Source: Membranipora membranacea
Taxonomy: Eukaryota > Bryozoa > Gymnolaemata > Cheilostomatida > Membraniporidae
DNA: 64,000 nucleotides
Reading direction: 5' to 3'
NCBI GenBank assembly: GCA_914767715.1
Contig: OU612067.1
Coordinates: 7,688,001-7,752,000 of the forward strand
In this document: positions 51,688 to 61,400 of the stretch, piece after piece
Position numbering within the stretch: the first letter of the stretch is position 1
Layout of the letters: each line of letters starts with the position of its first letter
Position numbers and translations under genes: made by a program
The notes under the pieces: model-generated
The model's database searches: none
Seen by the model: the letters and a program-made list of their open reading frames with translations, nothing else
What the model was told of the DNA's origin: nothing

Positions 51688-54414
51688 GTATGTTAGTCTA
51701 TCGCCCAATAAACAATGTGTTTTATGTAGCTTTATAAGAAATGTAAAATATATTATAATATGATAAACTATGGATCCGTAAACAATGTGTTTTTATACAC
51801 ATGATAAAATAATATATAAATAGAGTAGGGAAATGATAATACAGTGTAGCAATATATGTTCAGTTCCATAATATGCCTGTATATAGCATCACAGTGAAAA
51901 AAATGCGATTTTCCCCCCTCAATGCGATAGATATTTTTTTCCCTTTGGCATCACGTTTTAGAACAAAATTAAATTGAGACTTTCTCTCAATTTCTTGGAT
52001 ATTGACTTTAATGTCCGATAGTATATAAGCATTGATCAATGGATTTTAAGTGACTTGCACCGTATGACCAGAATAGAAGTTCGGTATTGGTGCAGTGATG
52101 ACATATGTTAAGGTTGACCAATCAGGTGCCTTTAACATCTAGCTGAGATCCAACATTTTTATTAGTGTTGGATCTCAGCTAGATTTTAAAGGCACCTTAT
52201 TGGTCAACCTCAACATATGTCATCACCAATGGTGGATGGCTGGGGAAGAAGATACTCCTCACATTTTGAGAGCTCATATAACTCCATTCAAAGCTACTGG
52301 CTAGATGTTTTGATGCCACAACTCTCTATTTGAATTTTTGACTGGTGGCACTGCTTGACAAAGCCCAGCAGTGTCAGCAGTGGTTTAAATAGGTTTAACA
52401 TCTCTGCCCAATATCTGTTGATACTACATGTAAAAGCTTCAGGCTAGTAAACTAAACCACTCTTAGGATGACTACATGTGCCTGAATACTTCAATTATTA
52501 GTTTGAATGATAAGCATTTGTATGGAGCTATGTTGAAAAAAAGTCTATGATGAATACAAACAGACTAAAGCAACTGACACAAATTTCCGGTGGAGGTCAA
52601 ACTTTTTTTGGATTAAGTTAACCTAAAAATAGACAATAGAAGCGAATGTTATTGCATAATTGAATGGTATCAACCTATTGCTAGAGTTAATTTCAAGTGC
52701 TCATAAGAAGAAACATTTGGCCAAAAATTGAAGGAGTGAATGTGTTTCATTTGGGGCATTATAAGGAGATGACACATAATAATTCTTGACGTTGCTCATT
52801 CTTCCGACTTTGAAAGTAGCAACATATGATAGTTTGACAGAACTATATTTAAACTTATGATCATATCATCGCTACTTTGAAGGTTTTTAAATTTGAGCTG
52901 AATGGCCATTCATTTTTAATTCTATAAATACAGAAAGTCAAACTGGATGCAAAAAGACTGGGATCTGTGAGGTCCAACTTCAAGCACATTGACTAAAAAG
53001 GCTGGAAAAAGAGGAGGCCCTGACAATATACAACTTGAACTATGAAGACTAATAAAACATTGAATTTATTTTTAGAGAAGGTTTTGTAAAATTTACCACT
53101 TACATATTATAAGATTGTACCACTTTTCTCCCCACTTTGATAACAGATTAGATACCTTCAAAGAGTATTCTTCCTGTTATTCTGTTTGTGACTTTGATTT
53201 CAATCAGAGATCATTTATCAATTATAATGAGGAAGAAAATAGATCTCCATAAATTGTATTGCAAGGTACGGTAGAGGAGCCAGAATATTCATAGTTTTTA
53301 TTTTCCCTAATAAGAGATTGGTGTGAGGTTGAATATATTTTATATTTTAGGATAATAAATATATACGGCTCAGAGTTGATTGGCAATGAACACATAAGTT
53401 TTGTTATAACAAGAATTAGGGAACTTGGTACCCTTACAGTTTTGGTGGACAAATCACACCCGCGCTAAGATTCAGATAAAGCTCAGTGGTATTTTACCAC
53501 TCCAGAAGTGGACTGCAGCCCTGGCACACTTTGTCTAGGGTCGCCGACCCTTACCAGTGTTACCAGGTTCCTGACCTTGACCAGCGCAGAGCATAATTTG
53601 GATCTTCAGACCCGAACAGAGCATACCAGAGAACCAAGGCCACTATAAAGCCGCATAGAAAAGTTGGGTCTTCATACACGAGCAGATCATACCCGAGCAT
53701 AAGGTCATCTGACCTATATAGTCACAGAGAAGGGTCAATCACTTCAGCAGGGCTCATGTATCATCAAAGTAGAGAATTCATAGGACAATAGGTAACGATT
53801 GTATCACCTGATTTAGGAGGTAAAAGTTACGGGGAAGAGGTGGGTGCTCACAGGATGTGACCCAAATTAAGAAAGATCAGTGCACTGGCAAGTTGCATGC
53901 AACTGACTGGAACTGAGAAAGCTTTCATCCCCGGGCAATAGGAATATGACAGTTACCAATTAGGAATAAGATATAGGAAAGTTTAATGATGAATCACGAA
54001 AACATTTCTATGTGCAGCGAGAAGATTAGGGAAAAATCTGTCCCCCTAATTAATCATGGCAAATATATTATAAGTCATAATTCACATTTTATGAGTAATG
54101 ATACTTTCAAAATGTGCAGAAAAATACTGCATGATACAATATGAGATTCGCTCAGATGGATATATACCTAAGAAGACAACACACGTTTTTTATTTACTCA
54201 TTTTTATGTGTTGGATCTAAACTTCAGTTTCTGTAGGAATGGAGTGTATAATCTCATTTAACATGAACAAAGTTGCATTCAGTGGTAATAATGTTTTCCA
54301 ATAAAGATAGCTATCTTATAGACACAAATACTGCTCTTGGAACATTCATATCCATATTATGTGCACAGAGATCATTTCATTTCAGTGTGAAAGTTGAATT
54401 CAGAGTAGTTGATT
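51688..54414. other. Non-coding stretch with foldback element and GC-richer patch
   Basis: No exon of the arrestin gene is seen after 51687 on the plus strand, although the C domain is incomplete there. The stretch contains the foldback at 52086-52230 and, around 53455-53745, a more GC-rich patch in which GGTCTTCA and GAGCAGA-CATACC words recur at about 90-nt spacing. I see nothing else in it. Confidence 0.5.
52086..52230. mobile_element. Foldback (hairpin) element, about 66-nt arms
   Basis: The left arm starts ATTGGTGCAGTGATGACATA and the right arm ends TATGTCATCACCAAT. The arms are near-perfect reverse complements (one three-base insertion, few mismatches) meeting at a short AT-rich loop near 52158. 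Non-coding, MITE-like. Its sequence is unrelated to the foldback at 10377. Confidence 0.8.
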
Positions 54415-57400
54415 ATGGGGAAGGTGGACATTGTTACCACTGTACATGGTGATCCAAAGAACCTGGAAATTACTGACCATACAATTTCTGGAACTGTCGA
54501 CTTGAATGTACACAAGCGTGAGTAGAAGCCTCTATCCATCTCCTGAGATTTAACCTGAGTAACCTCTCTGACCCTGACCCCACCTCTCCTCATCCAACGG
54601 ATAACCATAGCAATACCCTTTTTCAATTTCAGCTTTTTTTCTTCTAAATGGTGTATTTCTTAAGACAATGAAAGATAACTCCTATTCAATAAGTTAGAAG
54701 TAGTTTTACTACTTGCTCAAAAACATCTGGATTGACTTTTCTTTTAGAATGGAATACAGCCTAATTTTCTTGCTGGCCATGTTACTCCTAGATTATAGAG
54801 CGGGTACATTGACCCCTTTTCCTGTAAATCCCTTCTGCTTAGGCCTTTGGTTTAATGTCCTTAAGTTGAAAACATGCTTTTGTTCTTGTTAGGTATTGAC
54901 ATTTGCAAACTATCACTTAGGTTAAAAGGTAAATCCAGATGTGCATGGAGTAAATGTGATAACCTCCATAGTTCAACTCATCCTAGCTCTAAAGAGGTTA
55001 TTATTAACCAGGAAACAGACATGCTGGGTAAGATAATCTGATAATAATTCTTAGTATTTACGAGATTCATTGCTGACTTTTGTTCTAAATATCAAATCCT
55101 GTGTAGTAAAATAAAGGACTGATTCTTCAAGCAGCAGGAGGACAATCAGCAAGAAAATATTTTCATCGTCTATATAGTTTTTCACTTTTCTCATCCTCAG
55201 CTGGTCAGCAAAGAATATATGAATCAGGGCGTTACAGATTACCTTTCAAGTTCACAGCAGGCCGGTGAGTAATTATACAGAGTCTCAGCTGGTGAACCAT
55301 GTATTGATAAGATAAAGCTTCACCCAATTTTGCCTTCTAAGCTGGTCAGGAAAGAATATATAAAGCAGAACTCCACCTCACACCATGTCGAATATGTTTA
55401 ATTGTACAGCATGTTAATATGTTTCGGTTTTCTCTCAAGAAGCTGGGCTGAATATGTTAGACGCAAAATTGAGAATACCACCACATATGCTAAGAAAGTA
55501 CATGGGTTGTCCTCTCATACGCAAAATACTACTAACTGGGTGTTCACTTTCAAACCGAATTCTAGCCTCAATAATATATTCACTAGTATTGAAGCACTTA
55601 ATCTAGTTATAAAAATATAGGTATTAGCGTAGATTAACAGAAAGACATTATTGCTGCGCATGATTTTATACTGAGTCAATTTTTTCAGGTTGGTTGGGTG
55701 GGTGCAATTTAGCTCCCTAATATAGAATGTGTCTTATCAAATCTATCTTGGCTGAATATCACAATACTTTTTCACTTGTCTTCAAGGGCGCATAGCTTTC
55801 AAAAGTAATAGGGATTTATCTCAATCATCCAGGCCAGATGAAACATATTTTGTTGAAGCAAAGCCAGTAGAAGGAATAATGAACACTGACAAAATTCAAG
55901 AAAGTCAACAATTCCAAACCAATGGTTGTTTGTATGTGACAAAATGGGTTGTTTTAGGGTGAAATATCGTATGTAGCAGAAAAGTTTCCTTTGCTGAAAA
56001 TTAACAACACCGCGCGTAGTTGCTTCAGTTTATACATATGAAAATATGTATATATAAATATATATCATCTAGGTATATATATATATAAATTTATCAATAT
56101 ACATATATATATATCAAGATATACATATCTACATGCATGATGTCCTGATGAAATCATCGCCAGCTCTGTCTATGGTTAATTAAAGAGTATATGGTATGGA
56201 ACAACGGGTATCCAAGACCAATGAGTAGGGTCTATGAAGTTATGACAGGAGGTCACTACAAAACAAAATTTATACTGATTTCAACGTGGCTAAGTTTTAA
56301 AAGCTGTTTCAAAGCAGCTCACTGAATCTCACTGAATCTACTTCATCATGATTGGTATTCGCCTCAGTATATAATATGTATTGTGTGTTAGTCTTGTGTA
56401 TAAGTATTGTAAAACTATTGAATTGTTCAGTTATTTCAAGATGTAGGCTTTTCCAACAGTTTTTGACATAATGCTTGCTCACAGAATGGCCATTTGACCC
56501 ATTTACATTTTTCTTAAAAGAGCGTACTCTTTCTGGTCAAGAGTTGGGTCTTCTCATTTGATGCAAATTGGTGATTATGATTTGACAGGCATTGCTGATA
56601 GGAGGGGGGAAACCCTCCAACAAGCTTGTCAAGACCGGCAAAGCAACCAGCAGATGATCTTTTTGGGAGATATTTTACTTTGCTTGTTTAGTAATTACGT
56701 CAATTGATAAAATTTGCAGCTCAACTATGCCTGGGTATCCAAAGACCATTATCTGACCTCTGAAAATGTCACCTGCTTTTGTCTATCTAGCCGGCGAGTG
56801 AACCAGTATCCATCTATTCTACCCAAACATACATTGGGCTACCTACTACTTATTCAGTGGTCTATGGGGAGGGGACAATGAATAAAATGAAAAGAGCTGA
56901 GAAGATCTGTTGTAGCCATAGCCTACTCATTGCATATTTTGAAAAGCATCATTAGTGATGTGAATAGATTCTCTTATCATCATTGATTAGGGGGACTTTC
57001 CCTTATCTAATAACAATAGGAAATAAACCATGCAAGATATGTCCAAATAATTTCATGGTTCATTAGAATAATGATGACGATGTTTACACGCTGTTGTGTG
57101 AATCCTTGCCTTACTAAATAACTATATTCAGATGGCTGTACTAGATACCATACATCATTTAACGAGGGGATCTATTTTATTGCCTTTTATATTTCAATCT
57201 GTTTTCAAAAGTTAAAAGATGCTCTAATTAATTACTTTAACATCAAATAAATAAAACATTCTCTCTGAACATATAAGTTTTCATACACCATAAGTTTTAA
57301 TATCTCTAGTTTACTATAATGGTTTGATAGCTCTCTTCCCCTCTAAGTTGTCTCCAGGGATTCAAGTTGGACCTCACATATAACATGTCTGCACCCTTAA

Positions 57401-58186
57401 CCTCTACACCCATCCTTACTCCCTTTCTCAAGAGATCAACACGTAGACAATGAGTCATAAGCACCTTGAGTTGAACCTGATGACTTATTGTACAGAGTTT
57501 ATAAGGTTATCCATAAAATCGCCTTTGAAAATCAATTTTAAGTTAACATTATGGACTACAGCCACTATTAATATTTTTACCTGTAAATCAGAAATATTTA
57601 GATTTTTTTTAATTGAAATTTTTTATTATGGAGCAAACTTGCTGTCAATTATTCATATTTGTTAACTCGGTTTGTGAAATGTCAACAGGAAGGGTTGTCT
57701 AATTCATATAGCTCTCAAATCAGTAAATACAATAGGGGTGGCGCGACTAGGGGTAACATAGTATGTTTTTTTTTCTGGCACTGGTCGGACACATGTATAT
57801 TGCTTAGGGCATTTGATATGAACTTGATATCAAACACATCATATACATGGTGCATGAATGACGCCAAGAGATGACACCAACTGATTCAGCAATAAATTTT
57901 CTGAACTAAATAACATGATTTTTTCTATGTCCCGGGATCAACAATGATCAATCTGCCAGTCTCATCCTCCTCTTCCTGATATGTAGTTATCTCCTCTTTG
58001 GAAGGGTCAAGTTCATCTTCACCTTAACCAACTGACTTTTGTCACCTTCAAATTAGCTTATATCTAGCCTTTGTTTACTCTGTTTACTGTGTTTACAGCA
58101 TTAATAAACATTCTCCATTAACAGCTATCTTTGTGGTTTATGAAGACCAGGATAGATGCCTGGTTCGGTATCATAAGGATTTGTTG
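54415..58186 (+). CDS. Arrestin-domain protein (ARRDC-like), N-domain exons
   Basis: Arrestin-domain proteins are cytosolic adaptors that link membrane cargo to ubiquitin ligases and trafficking. Exons 54415-54517, 54893-55027 and 55201-55264 join in phase (1, 1, 2). The ATG at 54415 opens MGKVDIVTTVHGD, then HTISGTVDLNVHK, RLKGKSRCAWSKCD, EVIINQETDML and IYESGRYRLPFKF. These correspond to the arrestin N-domain strands (G--ISG-V-L, L---G-a---W, G-Y--PF-F). Two continuations fit phase 2: 58099-58186, ending DQDRCLVRYHKDLL (resembling the -VRY-V-A-L strand), or 55440-55620, which runs SWAEYVRRKIEN to a stop. I favour the first, with a large intron. C-domain exons are absent downstream and lie upstream or on the other strand (51114-51687, 47190-47444). 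Specific ARRDC subtype not assigned. Confidence 0.55.
55342..55400 (+). repeat. Partial duplicate of arrestin exon 55201-55264
   Basis: CTGGTCAGGAAAGAATATAT repeats the start of the exon at 55201 (CTGGTCAGCAAAGAATATAT) 141 nt downstream and again follows an AG. The frame stays open for about 20 codons in the same phase, but the conserved GRYRLPFKF part is not preserved and I see no good donor. It is most likely a decayed exon duplication. Confidence 0.55.
55621..58098. other. Stretch between arrestin exon candidates
   Basis: No coding exon is supported here. There is an AT-rich block of TATA-type repeats at about 56035-56130. Open frames at 57450-57665 and 57659-57874 have no motif and look accidental. 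Confidence 0.5.
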
Positions 58187-58491
58187 GTAAGGTTCTTACT
58201 GACTTATAAACTTAAAGAAATACTTTGACATAAAGTTCATTGACTATGGTGAACAACGAAAACGAAGAACGAATGTCTTGAACGCTCCAACATTACTCTG
58301 TTCCACTAAAGATTTGACCTCATAACAATGAAATTTCTTTCTTGCTCAAGGGGGTTTACTAGCATAGTTGCAAGCGATGCAATTTTCATGGAAATTTTGT
58401 ATGGAAATTGGATTCTTTCATTCAGAGTTATCCTCACTTGCAAAGTGTGAAGACAACTCCTTTATTGAAATAAATTGGACGAGAAGATACT

Positions 58492-58804
58492 TACCGCATT
58501 ACCTCACTTATAAGACACCGGACTTATAGGTGAATCACCTCCCTTGGAAAAAATGAAAATGCTCCAGTTATAAAGCACCCTACAGCTATAAGGCACCCCT
58601 TTAAAAATAATTGACCTCATTTGGATTCGAACCCGCAACTTACAGATTGGTCTGTGTTTACAAGGCAGACCCTCTCAACACTGAGCTATTCGGCCTCTCT
58701 TATGTATATAAAAATGCTTGAAATGAAAGCCGCGCCTATATGCTCCTCTCTTATAGCCGCTTTCACTTATAAGTCATGTGACTTATAGGTGAGGTATTAC
58801 GGTA
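58492..58804 (-). mobile_element. Inverted-repeat element carrying a tRNA-Thr-like sequence, copy 1
   Basis: The ends are imperfect inverted repeats of about 23 nt: TACCGCATTACCTCACTTAT at the left and ATAGGTGAGGTATTACGGTA at the right. On the minus strand, 58698-58612 resembles a tRNA: an A-box-like TAGCTCAGTGTT, an anticodon loop CTTGTAA as in tRNA-Thr(UGU), and a perfect B box GGTTCGAATCC. No paired acceptor stem is visible, so it is not a working tRNA gene. Length about 313 bp; a TA target duplication is possible. Confidence 0.75.
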
Positions 58805-59018
58805 CTACTAAACATCAGAGTATTACCTTTCAAGTTTCATATTAAACCTCCCGAGACATGACCCCAAGCAAAATAATTGCTTTGCTGGAATAGCGTTATC
58901 TTTGATTTGCTATCCAAAACCTGGTTTCGACAATTTTATTTCACCTGACTATTAATTTTTTTTCAGATCAGATTATGATTCACTTAAATGTTGAAATGTT
59001 GAAATGTTGGTTTTCAGA

Positions 59019-59535
59019 GGTTTTAGTATGTGTAGAACTGGACTGTTTTTTTTTAGAAAACTTTAACATCAAGTTTGTACACAAGTTCTCAAGTTTTAGG
59101 ACCTTGAGAACTCATAAGTAATACTGGGCCGTTTTTGTGAGAAATGTTAAAATTAAGTTCGTACCCGAGTGCGTAACCTTTGCTGCTCTTGACTGAGCTC
59201 TTTTTTTTTAGTTTTTAGGACTTTGAGAACTCAGTTATCAGATTAGGCCATTACTCTTGAGAATCTTTATAAATCAAGTTTGTACCAAAAGACCTAAGTT
59301 TGGTTTATGTCAGTTGTTTTTCAGAGGTTTTAGGACTGAGAGAACTCACAAAATCATAATTATTGGGAAGTTACTTTGGGAAATTTTATAAATCGTGAAA
59401 CGTACCCAAGTACTTAACCTTTGTCGAAATAATTTTTTTTTTAGGTTTTAGGACTTAGAGAACTCAAGGAAACATACTAAGCTGGTTTTTTTTGGAATTT
59501 TCAAAAATCAAGTTCGTACCCATATACTTAAAGTG
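59019..59535. repeat. Tandem array, unit about 117 bp
   Basis: The word GTTTTAGGA followed by GAGAACTCA recurs at 59093, 59212, 59327 and 59445 (spacing 119, 115, 118), with a truncated first unit at 59020. Each unit also carries a T-run before the word and AATCAAGTT(T/C)GTACC after it. A detached piece lies at about 60174-60270. The copies are diverged and show no open frame; it is a small satellite-like array. Confidence 0.8.
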
Positions 59536-59648
59536 GCAGACAACCACAAAAGTTATATTTTAATGTTTGATGCAAAATGATGATTCAGTAATACAAATAC
59601 CCGTACTCTCAAAATAAATATATGATTTGAAAAAAATGATATATGAAA

Positions 59649-59860
59649 TACCGTAATTCCTCACTTATAAGACACCCCCCTTAGGAAATGTAAAAATGCT
59701 CCAGTTATGAAGCACCCCTTTGAAAAAAAACTGACCTCGATGGGATTCGAATTCTTAATAGACAGTGATTACCAGGCAGACGCTCTACACACTGAGCTAT
59801 TCGGCCTCACTTGAAAAGCTGAGCTTTGATACGCAACTTATAGGTGAGGAATTACGGGTA
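59649..59860 (-). mobile_element. Inverted-repeat element carrying a tRNA-Thr-like sequence, copy 2
   Basis: The ends TACCGTAATTCCTCACTTAT and ATAGGTGAGGAATTACGGGT are inverted repeats closely related to those of the element at 58492. The internal minus-strand tRNA-like part has TAGCTCAGTGTG, an anticodon loop CTGGTAA as in tRNA-Thr(GGU), and a decayed B box (ATTCGAATCC). It shares the outer words CACTTATAAGACACC and GCTCCAGTTAT with copy 1 but is about 100 bp shorter. Confidence 0.75.
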
Positions 59861-60483
59861 GTTTTTTTCTAGAATCGAAGCAGTTACCTTTTATTGTGTC
59901 TATCTTAATATATAAACAGTCATCTCAGTTACAAAATCATCTACACAAAAAATATTATTGCTTTCAATAACAAAAATTAAGCATTTTCTTTCTTTCTTCA
60001 GATTATAATAGCTCCTCAACTTTATTCAGTTTTTTTTGCAGCCATGGGGTGGAGGGGCTACTGACTTCCCTATGGTGCAGGTCCAAAACTTACACCTTGG
60101 ATTTTTATTGTTGAGTATGTTGCCTACTGGAGAAGGTTAATTGCATCTTGATACCTATTTAGTGGTGCCAGTGTTGTCTTCTATTTTAAGTTTGGTTGAC
60201 TTGAGTTATTTTTTAGAGGTTTTAGGACTTGGAGAATTCAATAATCATACTGGGTCGTTTTTTGCCTCGGGCCATTTTGGGACCGAACCGCTAGGGCCAT
60301 TATTCCTGTGTTTATGGCTCTTTCTAAATTTGTTCACACCGATTTCAGCAAACCCTTTATTGATGACTTCATCTGTCACATATTCAGCAAAATATTCATG
60401 CATGTCATTCAGTATTAGTAAGAAAATACAATATGGTTGACTGAATCTAGGTAACTGTTGAGAAATCTGGTGAATAGAGAATT

Positions 60484-61350
60484 TAATTGATCATCAAGTG
60501 ACAACTCAATCAACATTATGCTCATTTTTAAACTTGAGACGTTATCGATCAAGAAAAAAAAAATGAAAGAGTCTTGCTTAATAATTCATACTACTTACAC
60601 ACCATTATTGTATACTCAATGTGTGTTTGACCTGTTTAAAAATTGGCTGATATCAATATTAATAATTTTTACTGCTTTAATATTCACCTATCTAAGTTTG
60701 ATCAAAGTTATATATGAAGCAAATGCATATATGATGCAAATATCTAGAAGAAAATCCATTTTGAAATGATACTTCTATTTTATTTACCAGGCAAATTATA
60801 AATATATAACAATGATCAATTATTCCTTCTATTTATACAGTGAAATGGCACTTGGCCACTATTAACATTTTGAGATATTATTGCCCTAACTTATGAAGAC
60901 TAAGTTTAGTTGTTCATTAAGTATTCTTAGGAATTTAGATCCCAATTGATCATCAAGTTTCAACTCAATCAACTTTTAAAAATTTCAGAAATTTACTTGA
61001 GACGTCATGATGTTATTGATTGAATAAATAGTAAAATGAGAGCATCTTGCTCAATTATTCATACTATTCATAAGTCATTATTGTACTCAATGGGGTACGG
61101 TGACTGATAGAAATATTTTGAACTTTCACTCATTTAATATTCACCTATATGAATAATGACAAAGTGATATAAATGATATAAGAAGCAAGTGCCTTTATGA
61201 CGCTCTAAAACTGAATTTGTCTACAATAAAAACAAAATGTGTTGATATTATCATTATAAATATATATCAGTTATCAATTATTCATCTAGTTATACAATTA
61301 AATGAAACTTGACCACAATTAACGTTGTTAGATATTGTTGCCTTTAATTT
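60484..61350. repeat. Two diverged copies of an about 410-bp segment, 458 bp apart
   Basis: 60484-60890 and 60942-61350 share ordered words: AATTGATCATCAAGT, CAACTCAATCAAC, ACTTGAGACGT, AATTATTCATACTA-type, TTTAATATTCACCTAT, and near the end TTAACRTT-----AGATATT-TTGCC. The copies have many substitutions and small indels. The second ends about 50 nt before the lectin start codon, so it covers the presumed promoter. Confidence 0.7.
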
Positions 61351-61400
61351 AACATTTTTCATCGTTCGATGTTGGTGCATGTAGAGAGCAGAGCAGAAAG

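Noticed and set aside
55440..55620. Terminal arrestin exon ending in a stop at 55620
   Set aside because: It fits phase 2 after 55264, but the residues do not match an arrestin N-domain end, and the exon at 58099-58186 matches better; kept only as an alternative.
58612..58698. A genuine tRNA-Thr gene on the minus strand
   Set aside because: The A and B boxes are good but no paired acceptor stem is visible, and it sits inside an inverted-repeat element with a second decayed copy nearby.
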